A stretch of 33,987 nucleotides of DNA from Candidatus Poribacteria bacterium (GTDB lineage Bacteria > Poribacteria > WGA-4E > WGA-3G), in NCBI GenBank assembly GCA_003635195.1, contig PYIY01000191.1, forward strand, positions 1-33,987, written 5' to 3'. Both the position numbers and the translations under genes were made by a program. Under the pieces are notes generated by a model, which worked only from the letters and a program-made list of their open reading frames with translations, searched no databases and had not been told where the DNA came from. This document shows positions 15,781 through 24,153 of this stretch, one piece after another. Every line of letters begins with the position of its first letter. Positions within the stretch are counted from its first letter, which is position 1.

Positions 15781-18138
15781 ATGCGTGATATCATCTGCAA
15801 AAGATGGTGGCTAAATTGGAAGTCATTTTTAGTAGTCCTACCCATCCTGAATTTAGCCACCGAAGCTTTTGCCCAAACAGATCCTCGTCCAGATGTGCCT
15901 CCAGCATGGTGGATTGCCCCTATTGGTGCCCTCATCGCTTTGGGATTTGCGTACCACTTTTATCGTTCCGTGATGAAGCAGGACGAGGGCAATGAAACAA
16001 TGCGAGACATAGCGCAATCGGTGCGCGAAGGCGCGATGGCATATCTCAGGCAACAATACAAAGTGGTAGGTATCGTCTTTGTTGTCCTCTGTCTGATTTT
16101 CATCTTTATGGCTTTCGTCCTCAAAGCCCAAAATGAGGTCATCCCGTTTGCTTTTCTGACAGGCGGTTTTTTCTCAGGACTCTGCGGTTTCCTGGGCATG
16201 AAAACCGCGACCAACGCCTCTGCCCGGACGACAAGTGCTGCCATGCAAGGCCTCAACGCTGGTTTGAAGGTCTCGTTCCGTGCCGGTGCAGTCATGGGAT
16301 TGATCGTTGTCGGATTCGCACTGCTTGATATTACTGGATGGTTTCTCATTCTCTATTATCTCTTCCCGAAAATATTACCCGGATTCTTAGAAGTAAACCC
16401 GCTGCCCCAAATTACTGTAATTATGCTTAGTTTCGGTATGGGGGCTTCAACGCAGGCACTCTTTGCCCGTGTTGGGGGTGGTATCTATACAAAAGCAGCA
16501 GATGTCGGTGCTGATCTTGTAGGAAAAGTTGAAGCCGGAATCCCAGAGGACGACCCTCGCAATCCCGCCGTAATTGCAGATAACGTTGGGGATAACGTTG
16601 GCGATGTTGCAGGCATGGGGGCTGACCTCTACGAATCTTATGCGGGTTCAATTCTCGCGACCGCTGCACTGGGTGTCGCTGCGGTCGCTGCGAAAGATCA
16701 CGGTAACCTTGTTGACCAGCTTAAATATCTTTCGGCACCAATGATTATCGCTGGCATCGGCGTGATCCTCTCTATTTTAGGCATCTATCTCGTGCGAACA
16801 AAAGAGGGTGCGACGATGAAACAGTTGATGGGTTCACTTAACTTCGGCATTAACGGGAGTGCTGTCGGCATCGCAATTTTATCACTTCCGGTGCTCATCT
16901 ACCTTGACCTTCCTAACAAGTGGCAGGTGTGGGGTGCAATCGTCGCTGGCCTTGTTGCAGGCTTGATTATCGGCAAAGTCACTGAAGTCTTTACGTCTCA
17001 CGATTATGGCCCAACGCGTGCCATCGCCAAACAAGCGCAAACCGGACCTGCAACTGTAATTATTGAAGGTATTGCTGTCGGCATGGAATCAACGGCGATT
17101 CCGGTTATAACGATTGTCGCAGCGGTTGCTATCAGTTACTATCTTCCCGGTGGTGCGACCGAACCGCTGATGGGCCTTTACGGTGTCGGTATCGCTGCTG
17201 TTGGTATGTTGGCAACGCTTGGGATAACCCTTGCGACCGATGCTTATGGTCCCATCGCAGACAACGCTGGTGGCAACGCTGAAATGGCGGAACTTGATCA
17301 CAGCGTCCGAGAACGTACAGATCAGTTAGATGCCCTCGGTAATACGACAGCCGCGACCGGTAAGGGGTTCGCAATCGGGTCAGCGGCACTCACAGCACTT
17401 GCCCTCCTTGCGGCGTATTTGGAAGAAATCCGATACGGTTTGATTCACTTGGCAGGTAAAGAGACACTGGATATTGAAGGCGAGGGCACGGTTGAGACGC
17501 TAAAGGTCAGCGTCAGCCAATTTATGGATTATTATAATGTTACGCTGATGAACCCGCAAGTTCTTATCGGATTGTTCATCGGGGCAGTGATGGCATTTTA
17601 TTTCTGTGCGTTGACGATGAAAGCCGTTGGACGTGCTGCCGGTGCTATGGTCGCAGAAGTCCGTCGCCAGTTTCGCGAAAAACCTGGCATTATGAAAGGC
17701 GAAGAGAAACCCGATTACGCGCGATGTGTTGAAATATCAACTGTTGGTGCGCAACGCGAAATGATTTTTCCGTCGCTTATCGCTATTGTTGTACCTGTCA
17801 TTGTCGGTTTGGTTTTTGATGTCGGTGGTGTGTTAGGACTGCTTGCAGGCGGCTTAGCAACCGGTTTCGTCCTTGCTATTATGATGGCAAACGCAGGTGG
17901 GGCGTGGGACAACGCTAAAAAGTTTATTGAAGAGGGTAGACACAAAGAAGAATACGGTGAAAAAGGCTCCGAACAACACAAAGCGACCATTGTTGGTGAC
18001 ACTGTCGGGGATCCCTTCAAAGATACTTCTGGTCCCTCGCTTAACATTCTAATTAAGTTGATGTCCATGGTGTCTGTCGTGTTTGCCGGTCTCATCGCGA
18101 AATATGGTGGTGCACTTAGCAGTTGGCTCGGTATATAG
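15781..18138 (+). CDS. hppA: membrane-bound ion-pumping pyrophosphatase
   Basis: This 785-residue polytopic protein hydrolyses pyrophosphate to pump H+ or Na+ across the membrane. The substrate-site signature is GGGIYTKAADVGADLVGKVE followed by DDPRNPAVIADNVGDNVGDVAGMGADLYESY; a second signature is DNAGGNAEMAEL and a third GDTVGDPFKDTSGPSLNILIKL. In GNTTAATGKGFAIGSA the position after TT is Ala524, where potassium-independent enzymes have Lys, so this should be the K+-dependent type. Whether it pumps H+ or Na+ cannot be decided from motifs alone. An N-terminal extension with a cleavable-looking signal (NLATEAFAQ) precedes the first conserved membrane helix. Confidence 0.95.
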   Translation: MRDIICKRWWLNWKSFLVVLPILNLATEAFAQTDPRPDVPPAWWIAPIGALIALGFAYHFYRSVMKQDEGNETMRDIAQSVREGAMAYLRQQYKVVGIVFVVLCLIFIFMAFVLKAQNEVIPFAFLTGGFFSGLCGFLGMKTATNASARTTSAAMQGLNAGLKVSFRAGAVMGLIVVGFALLDITGWFLILYYLFPKILPGFLEVNPLPQITVIMLSFGMGASTQALFARVGGGIYTKAADVGADLVGKVEAGIPEDDPRNPAVIADNVGDNVGDVAGMGADLYESYAGSILATAALGVAAVAAKDHGNLVDQLKYLSAPMIIAGIGVILSILGIYLVRTKEGATMKQLMGSLNFGINGSAVGIAILSLPVLIYLDLPNKWQVWGAIVAGLVAGLIIGKVTEVFTSHDYGPTRAIAKQAQTGPATVIIEGIAVGMESTAIPVITIVAAVAISYYLPGGATEPLMGLYGVGIAAVGMLATLGITLATDAYGPIADNAGGNAEMAELDHSVRERTDQLDALGNTTAATGKGFAIGSAALTALALLAAYLEEIRYGLIHLAGKETLDIEGEGTVETLKVSVSQFMDYYNVTLMNPQVLIGLFIGAVMAFYFCALTMKAVGRAAGAMVAEVRRQFREKPGIMKGEEKPDYARCVEISTVGAQREMIFPSLIAIVVPVIVGLVFDVGGVLGLLAGGLATGFVLAIMMANAGGAWDNAKKFIEEGRHKEEYGEKGSEQHKATIVGDTVGDPFKDTSGPSLNILIKLMSMVSVVFAGLIAKYGGALSSWLGI

Positions 18139-18162
18139 TAGCTGGGCATCAAATTTCAGGTT

Positions 18163-18681
18163 ATGAAAATAAAAAACGTCATTGTTGTATATGCCTTGAG
18201 TATATTTGTCTTCTCCATAGGGTGTCAGCAGTTGAACGATCAGGTGAAGACGGCGCCTGATGATACTGTATCTATTTCTGTAGATGACGTTAATCCAGAC
18301 GCGATAATCTATACAGGTACCGTTTTCATTGGTGATGCGGGGAATAAGTTCGGAACCGACGCATATACCTTAAATACTGCTACCATCACAGATGATATGC
18401 TAAATATCAGCGTATCCTATGGTGGGGGGTGTGAAGAACATCAATTGACCCTTGTCGTTTCGGATACGTTCCTTGAATCGTTCCCCGTTCAACTCCATAT
18501 TTCCCTGGCGCACAATGCTAACAACGATGCATGCGAAGCATGGCTAACTGATAACTATCGTTTCGATCTTACACCCATCAAGGCAATGTACCAGAAGGCT
18601 TACCGGCAGGAAGCCGGCACTATAATTTTACGGCTCAAAGATGCACCAGACGGAGAACTGGTCTACGAATTTACAATATAG
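18163..18681 (+). CDS. small lipoprotein of unknown function
   Basis: The 172-residue product begins with a lipoprotein signal (hydrophobic VIVVYALSIFVFSIGC, Cys21 as lipid anchor), so it is exported. The mature part is mostly beta, with SYGGGCEEHQLTLVVS and a later HNANNDACEAW followed by FDLTPIK. This pattern recurs in uncharacterised bacterial lipoproteins. Apart from the anchor it has two cysteines (in GGGCEEH and DACEAW) that could form a disulphide. It starts 24 bases after hppA and may be co-transcribed with it. No function can be assigned. Confidence 0.75.
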   Translation: MKIKNVIVVYALSIFVFSIGCQQLNDQVKTAPDDTVSISVDDVNPDAIIYTGTVFIGDAGNKFGTDAYTLNTATITDDMLNISVSYGGGCEEHQLTLVVSDTFLESFPVQLHISLAHNANNDACEAWLTDNYRFDLTPIKAMYQKAYRQEAGTIILRLKDAPDGELVYEFTI

Positions 18682-18771
18682 TTGCGATTTTTATTTTCGG
18701 CGTTGTAGGGAAACCGATTTCCTTGTTTCCGCCTCCCGCTTGTCTATCAATCTTTAGGAGAATTAAAAGAA

Positions 18772-20451
18772 ATGCCCAATAAGTTGAAGCCTCGAAGTTA
18801 TGCGATTACTGATGGACCTGACCGCGCCGCGGCGCGTACAATGCTCATGTTCGGTGATGGTGGACTTTCACCTGAAGACCTTGACAAACCGATTATCGGG
18901 GTTGCCAATACGTGGATCGAAATCGGTCCCTGTAACTTCCACTTAAGAAGACTTGCCGCCAAAGTCAAAGAAGGCATCCGCGCCGCAGGTGGTACACCGC
19001 TCGAATTTAATACCGTCAGCATCTCTGATGGCATCACTATGGGCACCGAGGGCATGAAAACTTCGCTTATTAGCCGAGAGATCATCGCCGATTCAATAGA
19101 GTTGGTTTCCATCGGTAACATGTTCGATGCCGTTGTCGCGCTCTGTGGATGCGACAAAACCGTTCCCGGGACTGTCATGGCACTGGCGCGGTTAGACATT
19201 CCGTCTCTCACGCTTTACGGTGGTTCAATTATGCCGGGCAAATTTCAGGGACGCGATGTCACCATCCAAGACGTATTTGAAGCGGTCGGGCAGCACGCAG
19301 AAGGCACAATAACCGTCGAAGAACTTGACGACCTGATTAGCAAAGGGTGTCCTGGTCCCGGGGCATGCGGTGGACAGTTTACTGCCAATACCATGGCAAC
19401 AGCCGTTGAAATGTTGGGCATCGCTCCGATGGGCAGTGGAAGTGTGCCTGCCGTCGTGGCGGAAAAGGACGAAGAGGCATACAGAACCGGACAACTCATT
19501 ATAGACATGCTCGCTGCTGACCGGCGACCGAGTCAAATCATTACCCGTAAATCGCTTGAGAATGCGATTACCTCTGTCGCTGCGACCGGTGGCTCTACCA
19601 ACGGCGTTTTACATCTCCTCGCTATCGCGCACGAAGCACAAGTTCCTTTGACAATCGAGGATTTCCATGCCATTAGTCAAAGGACCCCGGTGTTAGCAGA
19701 CCTTAAACCGGGTGGACAGTTTGTCGCCAACGATCTCTACGAAGCAGGCGGCATTCCGTTCTTGGCAAAACGTTTGGCAGAGGCGGGTTTGCTCCACACT
19801 GATGAACTCACTGTTACAGGCAGAACCATCGGCGTAGAGGCAAACGCAGCGACCGAAACTGAAGGACAGCAGGTGGTTAGACCCGTAGACGCACCGCTCA
19901 AACCGACCGGCGGCTTTGCGATCTTGAGAGGTAACCTTGCGCCAGATGGATGTGTCATCAAGTTAGCCGGACAAGATAAAACCCTTCATCGCGGTCCTGC
20001 TCGTATCTTTGAACGTGAAGAGGATACTTTCGCTGCTATCAAAGGTGGGGAGATCAAACCGGGTGATGTCGTCGTTATCCGCTATGAGGGACCCACCGGT
20101 GGTCCTGGTATGCGTGAGATGTTAGGTGTAACAGCGGCTATTGTCGGCGCGGGTTTGAGTGAAGATGTCGCGCTTTTAACCGACGGTAGATTCTCCGGGG
20201 CAACGCACGGTTTCATGATCTGCCACGTCGCGCCTGAAGCGGCAAAAGGCGGTCCGATCGCTATCCTCCAAGAAGGCGATGAAATCGTCATTGACGCAAA
20301 GGAACGATGTCTCGATGTTCAACTCTCTGATGCTGAGATTCAGGCACGCTTTGAGGAGTGGACACCGCCTGAGCCGCGTTATGCCCGCGGTGTCATGGCG
20401 AAATATGCGAACTCCGTGTCTTCTGCTTCTGAAGGTGCTGTGACTGGATAG
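18772..20451 (+). CDS. ilvD: dihydroxy-acid dehydratase
   Basis: The 559-residue Fe-S enzyme dehydrates 2,3-dihydroxy-isovalerate and -methylvalerate in valine, leucine and isoleucine synthesis. The cluster cysteines expected for the [2Fe-2S] class are visible: Cys54 (GPCNFHL), Cys127 (GCDKTVPG, with Lys129 the probable carbamylated metal ligand) and Cys199 (GPGACGGQFTANTMA). The C-terminal GGPGMREML and LLTDGRFSGATHGFMICHV motifs are intact. The ribosome site is TAGGAGAA before an A-rich spacer. No other ilv gene is nearby. The stop is only 5 bases from the convergent Uma2-family stop. Confidence 0.97.
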   Translation: MPNKLKPRSYAITDGPDRAAARTMLMFGDGGLSPEDLDKPIIGVANTWIEIGPCNFHLRRLAAKVKEGIRAAGGTPLEFNTVSISDGITMGTEGMKTSLISREIIADSIELVSIGNMFDAVVALCGCDKTVPGTVMALARLDIPSLTLYGGSIMPGKFQGRDVTIQDVFEAVGQHAEGTITVEELDDLISKGCPGPGACGGQFTANTMATAVEMLGIAPMGSGSVPAVVAEKDEEAYRTGQLIIDMLAADRRPSQIITRKSLENAITSVAATGGSTNGVLHLLAIAHEAQVPLTIEDFHAISQRTPVLADLKPGGQFVANDLYEAGGIPFLAKRLAEAGLLHTDELTVTGRTIGVEANAATETEGQQVVRPVDAPLKPTGGFAILRGNLAPDGCVIKLAGQDKTLHRGPARIFEREEDTFAAIKGGEIKPGDVVVIRYEGPTGGPGMREMLGVTAAIVGAGLSEDVALLTDGRFSGATHGFMICHVAPEAAKGGPIAILQEGDEIVIDAKERCLDVQLSDAEIQARFEEWTPPEPRYARGVMAKYANSVSSASEGAVTG

Positions 20452-20456
20452 AACCG

Positions 20457-21320
20457 TTACACGCTGTTATTTTGGTGGTTAGCGAGTTGCTGCCGGAGAC
20501 GCTCTAGCTCAATTTCTACTTCCTGTCGCCGTTGTGCTTCTTCTGTTGCGCGCGCTTCTGCTTCTATCCGAAGTTGCTGCTCTTCCATCCGAAGCTGTTG
20601 CTCCTCTATCCGAAGCTGTTGCTCCTCTATCCGAAGCTGTTGCTCCTCTATCCGAAGCTGTTGCTCCTCCATGGAAGTCGTAATCGGGGTGCCATCCGGT
20701 AAATACGGGCGCAAAAGCCTGACGTGGGTATCCAGTTGATCCTCCCACCGAAAATAGAGATTTAATGCTTCGCTGAACAAGCCATCCTGTGCGTCCGGTG
20801 AAAGTTCTACGATACTACCTGATGGGTCCCGTCGCCACCCCCGAAACTCCGCAGGCTTTTCCAACTCAGGTTGATGGATGAAGTACTCTTGCGCCGCCAT
20901 ATCCTGAAGATAACGTCGGACTTTTTCGTGCCGATCCTGATCGGCTGTGGCATCGGAAAGAAATTCAAAAATAGCGGCAGGAACCGCACCTTCTGACCAC
21001 GTATAAAAACTTCTTCGCTGTGGAAATTTGTTGACACCAAAGACAACATAAACATCGGGTGCGACGAATTTTGTGATGTCGCCTTCACGGTAGTAAATGA
21101 AACTGTCAATGCCAATATAGATGTGGGCATTGATCGCAAAATATCGCGTGAGTTGTTCAGAAAAGATTCTAATCTGTTCACCGTGAAATCCTGTCGCCGC
21201 CATAGGCTCATCGTCCTCACAAGGGTATCCTTCGATATAAATGGTGGGTTTTCCGCTCGCTTTTGGAAAGGTTGGCATATATTTTTTTCGCTTGAATTCA
21301 AAGTCCTGTAGGGTATCCAT
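20457..21320 (-). CDS. Uma2-family endonuclease-like protein with heptad coiled coil
   Basis: The product of 287 residues matches the Uma2 (DUF820) family, a restriction-endonuclease-like fold that is common in Cyanobacteria and Poribacteria. The core motifs are FVAPDVYVVFG, AAIFEFLSDATADQDRHEKVRRY and AAQEYFIHQPE, giving the D…E-type active-site arrangement. The C-terminal part contains five 7-residue repeats (EEQQLRI/M) followed by another charged helix (EEAQRRQEVEIELERLRQQL), so it should form a coiled coil. ATG at 21320 is preferred over TTG 21383 because GGAGGAG lies 4-5 bases upstream of it. Whether it is an active nuclease is unknown. Confidence 0.8.
   Translation of the reverse strand: MDTLQDFEFKRKKYMPTFPKASGKPTIYIEGYPCEDDEPMAATGFHGEQIRIFSEQLTRYFAINAHIYIGIDSFIYYREGDITKFVAPDVYVVFGVNKFPQRRSFYTWSEGAVPAAIFEFLSDATADQDRHEKVRRYLQDMAAQEYFIHQPELEKPAEFRGWRRDPSGSIVELSPDAQDGLFSEALNLYFRWEDQLDTHVRLLRPYLPDGTPITTSMEEQQLRIEEQQLRIEEQQLRIEEQQLRMEEQQLRIEAEARATEEAQRRQEVEIELERLRQQLANHQNNSV
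20566..20670 (-). repeat. five tandem 21-bp units inside the Uma2-family gene
   Basis: Units start at 20566, 20587, 20608, 20629 and 20650, each exactly 21 bases. The last four are almost identical (ATCCGAAGCTGTTGCTCCTC plus one base on the plus strand); the first is diverged. Each unit encodes one heptad, so copy-number changes keep the frame and lengthen or shorten the coiled coil. Confidence 0.95.
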
Positions 21321-21463
21321 GATCTCCTCCGTATCAGTGTCGGAATGTCTCTCACTTGCATAAGCGTGCGAAGCCTCTGTCAATCATTTTTGAAGGTTTC
21401 CGAGACGTTTTCATAATTTTAGCAAACCTTCTATCTTTTGTCAAGTGGCACGTAGGGGTGGAA

Positions 21464-21592
21464 CAGAACCATTCAGTTTTAAGAAAATGTCGGGTTTCAC
21501 GTCTTTTTTAATGACCCGGTTCGGTTAGGAAACCGAACCTACCGAGCCTGGGGGGGCAAAATTGGACTAAAACCGAGAACTGAATGGCTCTG
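21464..21592. mobile_element. MITE with ISAs1-like ends and 10-bp target duplication (copy A)
   Basis: The left end CAGAACCATTCAGTTTTAAG and the reverse complement of the right end CAGAGCCATTCAGTTCTCGG match over most of 16 bases. The perfect 10-bp direct repeat AGGGGTGGAA flanks it (21454-21463 and 21593-21602). An internal perfect hairpin GGTTCGGTT-AGGA-AACCGAACC spans 21518-21539. It encodes no protein. The ends resemble the terminal repeat beside the ISAs1 transposase at 33511, suggesting mobilisation in trans. Confidence 0.85.
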
Positions 21593-21602
21593 AGGGGTGG
21601 AA

Positions 21603-21622
21603 CAGGGCTATTTAGTTTTCGG
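21603..21622 (+). mobile_element. solitary ISAs1-like terminal repeat
   Basis: CAGGGCTATTTAGTTTTCGG matches the terminal repeat at 33511-33530 at 17 of 20 positions. It begins directly after the target duplication of the MITE at 21464. No partner end is seen before the serpin gene, so it is probably a remnant. Confidence 0.6.
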
Positions 21623-21823
21623 TTCCGCCTTTGGTTTTAGTTTGCCTACCCATTTTGATTTCTTTCGTGACTTTTTCTGGCAAATATGATATGGTTTGCA
21701 CAATCGTTTGTGGACAGCGCGCTTGAGAAAATTCTCTATCCGCTTCTACATTAGGCCTAACCTTCTAACGCATAAGTGTCTCTCCCATAGAAACAAAGCA
21801 AAAAACAAAATTCGAGGAAACCG
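21623..21823 (+). promoter_or_regulatory. upstream region of the serpin gene
   Basis: TATGAT (21687-21692) is a plausible -10 (5 of 6), but no good -35 is seen at the right distance. TGGCAAA just before it recurs in the glyA and retropepsin promoters. GAGGAAACCG precedes the ATG at 21824 as ribosome site. Nothing else was recognised. Confidence 0.35.
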
Positions 21824-23095
21824 ATGAATCCAAAACAGACAACTATAAAACTTTCTCTCGGCCTGATGAGCCTAATTTTACTAACAATCTCCGGATGTGG
21901 TCGGGTTGACCTTGGCATGATGGACGACAAACGGGCCGAACTTGATACTGTGGATCCGAACCTCGTCAGGGCAAATACGATGTTCGGATTTAATTTACTC
22001 AACGAACTCCGAAAGACCGATGAAAAAAATAATACACTTATCTCGCCCTTCAGCCTTTCTGTTGCGCTAGCGATGGCACGCAACGGCGCAGCAGGTCAAA
22101 CCGAACGCGCGATAATATCTGCGTTACAACTGCAAGCATTAGATCCCGAGTTGATCAATGTCAACTATGTATACTTGCAAAGAGCACTTCAGGCACCTGA
22201 TTCAAAGGTGACACTGGAGATTGCAAACGCGCTTTGGGCTGCCGAAGATATTGAACTCGATCCCGGTTTCCTGAATCGAAATAATCAATTCTTGGATACA
22301 GAAATCGCAACACTCGATTTCACAGAGCCGACTAATGTTTCAACCATCAACGACAGCGTGAATGCCAACACCAACGGGACAATTCCGAGTATTGTTGACG
22401 CGATTGACCCGGAAACGATAGCGTGCTTGATTAGCGGGATTTATTTCAAAGGAGATTGGCAAGAAGAATTCGATATATCCCGAACCGAAGACAAACCTTT
22501 CTATCTCGCGAACGGTGACGAAAAACATGTCCCGATGATGCACGAGACGGATTGGTACTCGTACTATGCAGACGAACACTTTCAGGTTGTGAGTCTCCCT
22601 TACGGCGATGATCAAATGGGTATGTATATTTTCTTGCCGAATCGTGACACTGATCTCAACACCTTCTTAGACCGTTTGAATGTTGAAAATTGGGAGGGTT
22701 GGATGTCGCAATTCTTCTCAGCAGAAGTGGCACTCGTCATGCCCAAATTCAAACTGCACTATTCAGTAGAACTGAAGGCCGCGTTAGAGCGACTCGCTAT
22801 GGGTATTGCGTTTGATGAAGATCGCGCGGATTTCAGTCGCATGACGGTTTCATCGGTTCCGGTATTTATTAGTTATCTGACGCATAGCGCAGTTGTTGAA
22901 GTCAATGAAGAAGGTACTGAAGCCGCCACGGGAACCTTTGTTTTTTTCGAGGAATCTGTACCATTAGCAGCCGACGTAGCGGCATCTGTACCGCCTATTC
23001 CGTTTGTTGTAGACCGACCATTTTTCTTCGCGATTCGTGATAACCAGACAGGGACAGTGCTATTTATGGGTGTTGTTATGGACCCCACAATGTAA
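21824..23095 (+). CDS. serpin-family protease inhibitor lipoprotein
   Basis: A 423-residue serpin, a suicide inhibitor of serine or cysteine proteases. The signal peptide ends in the lipobox TISGC (Cys25), so it is probably anchored in a membrane. Serpin landmarks are NTLISPFSLSVALAMARNGAAGQTE, NTNGTIPSIV in the shutter region, YFKGDWQEEF, and the hinge VEVNEEGTEAATG (residues 358-370), where Gly364-Thr365 and small residues predict an inhibitory serpin. DRPFFFAIRDNQTGTVLFMGVVMDP closes the fold. The reactive loop between hinge and RPFFF is about ten residues longer than in classic serpins, so P1 is uncertain (Ser or Ala near 386-388). Confidence 0.93.
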   Translation: MNPKQTTIKLSLGLMSLILLTISGCGRVDLGMMDDKRAELDTVDPNLVRANTMFGFNLLNELRKTDEKNNTLISPFSLSVALAMARNGAAGQTERAIISALQLQALDPELINVNYVYLQRALQAPDSKVTLEIANALWAAEDIELDPGFLNRNNQFLDTEIATLDFTEPTNVSTINDSVNANTNGTIPSIVDAIDPETIACLISGIYFKGDWQEEFDISRTEDKPFYLANGDEKHVPMMHETDWYSYYADEHFQVVSLPYGDDQMGMYIFLPNRDTDLNTFLDRLNVENWEGWMSQFFSAEVALVMPKFKLHYSVELKAALERLAMGIAFDEDRADFSRMTVSSVPVFISYLTHSAVVEVNEEGTEAATGTFVFFEESVPLAADVAASVPPIPFVVDRPFFFAIRDNQTGTVLFMGVVMDPTM

Positions 23096-23703
23096 TCGGT
23101 GGGATTCAACAAATGTTGTCTGATTTGTGTGTTTTTTTTATAATCGTTTTGTGATTGGCAGCCTCCATTTTTTACGAGGTGCATCGAGGGTGGTAACGAC
23201 ACCCGTCGACGCGGCACTGCCATAGTAACGGTATGACAGCACTCACCTAATTGTAACGCCGATTTGGAAAATAAATCTGCAACACACATCAGCGCTTTTC
23301 TTTGAGAAAACTTGCCTTCCATGCTTCCAGCCTTCCTTTGCCTTCCGAAAACCCTAAAGCACAAATCGCTGAGTGCTCCTATTGACATAAAACCTAAACT
23401 TTTAACGGTATGCACCCTTTCGGCAAAAAACTGTGTCTTTTAATTATAAGAGGGAGTTCTGATTTTTTACAAGTTTCAGAGAAAAGTAAACTCACAGCAT
23501 ATTAGCACCTCATTTCAGCAGAATACGACGCTGCCTTTTGACGAGGCTGCCTGAATGACATAACATCGTCCAAACTTTCGTAAAATTTAGCATTTTTCAT
23601 TTTTTTTCTGATTTTTGGGTAATTTATGACATTTTTTTCATGTTATGCACGAAAAGTGGTAAAAAAAATGGTCTATATAAGATAGCGTTGGATGAATGTT
23701 TAG
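23096..23703. other. long intergenic region without a recognisable gene
   Basis: About 600 A/T-rich bases with long T runs. A TTGACA occurs at 23382-23387, but no convincing -10 follows. No conserved protein was recognised in any frame; the open frames present are short or shadow the serpin gene. The region precedes a decayed regulator, so it may hold sequence too degraded to identify. Confidence 0.5.
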
Positions 23704-23928
23704 ATTTCAGCGTTCATCCGACTTGCAGCGTTTCAAATCGTGGTTCCGCCGCTAAGAGAACGGCGCGAAGATATTCCTATCTTGGCATATCACTTCCTGA
23801 TTAGACGGAGAGCCATCGTCCACGCCCTCAAAGTGATGGACAATAATATCCCCGATGCCGCACAGGCGTTGGGCATCGGTAGATCCACACTTTATCGGAA
23901 ATTGAAGCAATATAACCTGCTATCGTAA
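23704..23928 (+). pseudogene. remnant of a sigma54-dependent (NtrC-family) activator
   Basis: The frame is open from a stop at 23701-23703 and encodes FIRLAAFQIVVPPLRERREDIPILAYHFLIRR, split here as RLAAFQIVVPPLRERRED and IPILAYHFL, which is the end of the AAA+ core of bacterial enhancer-binding proteins. It then joins in frame to a complete Fis-type HTH (ALKVMDNNIPDAAQAL, GIGRSTLYRKLKQYNLLS). The AAA+ lid and linker that normally separate these parts (about 90 residues) and everything N-terminal are missing. No good start or ribosome site is visible, so it is most likely a pseudogene. A small DNA-binding product from GTG 23740 cannot be excluded. It lies directly upstream of sigma54 control sites. 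Confidence 0.85.
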
Positions 23929-23931
23929 AAA

Positions 23932-23972
23932 TGTTGTCTCAATATGGGACGCTGTTTCATATTGAGACAACA
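23932..23972. promoter_or_regulatory. 15-bp inverted repeat holding two operator-like sites
   Basis: TGTTGTCTCAATATG (23932-23946) and CATATTGAGACAACA (23958-23972) are perfect inverted repeats around an 11-base centre. Within them are GTCTCAATATGGGAC (23936-23950) and GTTTCATATTGAGAC (23954-23968), each a near-palindrome of the form GTYTCA-N3-TGRGAC, 18 bases centre to centre. They are likely binding sites of an enhancer-binding protein. Confidence 0.7.
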
Positions 23973-24024
23973 CGCCGAAACCCGCGTTATCAAAGGCTTG
24001 GTCACCGATACGCCTCCCAAACTT

Positions 24025-24039
24025 GTCTCATTTTGGGAC
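24025..24039. promoter_or_regulatory. third operator-like site
   Basis: GTCTCATTTTGGGAC matches the GTYTCA-N3-TGRGAC form of the two upstream sites, and with flanks it repeats 23935-23954 at 18 of 20 positions. It lies about 115 bases upstream of the -24 element, a normal enhancer distance. Confidence 0.7.
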
Positions 24040-24102
24040 GCTCGGCGAAAAACAACCTTAAGCAACCCGACTACAGCGCGTACAACCTGAATCCCGCGTA
24101 CC

Positions 24103-24119
24103 ACCTTGACGGACAAGGT
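24103..24119 (+). other. short hairpin between operator sites and sigma54 promoter
   Basis: ACCTTG-ACGGA-CAAGGT is a perfect 6-bp stem with a 5-base loop, overlapping TATAAT (24119-24124). No -35 is found for that TATAAT. Its role is unclear; it might be a further protein site or a weak terminator of upstream transcription. Confidence 0.35.
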
Positions 24120-24153
24120 ATAATAGGGCAATGATAAGAACGTTTTCACCGAT

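Noticed and set aside
18700..18730. GGAAAC…GTTTCC inverted repeat as a terminator before ilvD
   Set aside because: The stem is only 6 bp with a 10-base loop and no T run follows.
20566..20670. Regular short repeats that might suggest a CRISPR array
   Set aside because: The units are directly adjacent with no spacers, lie in frame inside a coding sequence and encode heptads.
22873..23415. Minus-strand open frame of 180 residues at the serpin 3' end
   Set aside because: More than a third of it is the shadow of the serpin gene; the rest has no ribosome site and no recognisable domain.
24103..24124. TATAAT as a sigma70 -10 box
   Set aside because: No -35 or extended -10 element lies at a suitable distance; the sigma54 promoter 30 bases downstream is far stronger.
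23931..24134. Plus-strand open frame of 67 residues over the operator region
   Set aside because: It covers palindromic regulatory sites, its composition is unlike a protein, and it has no ribosome site.
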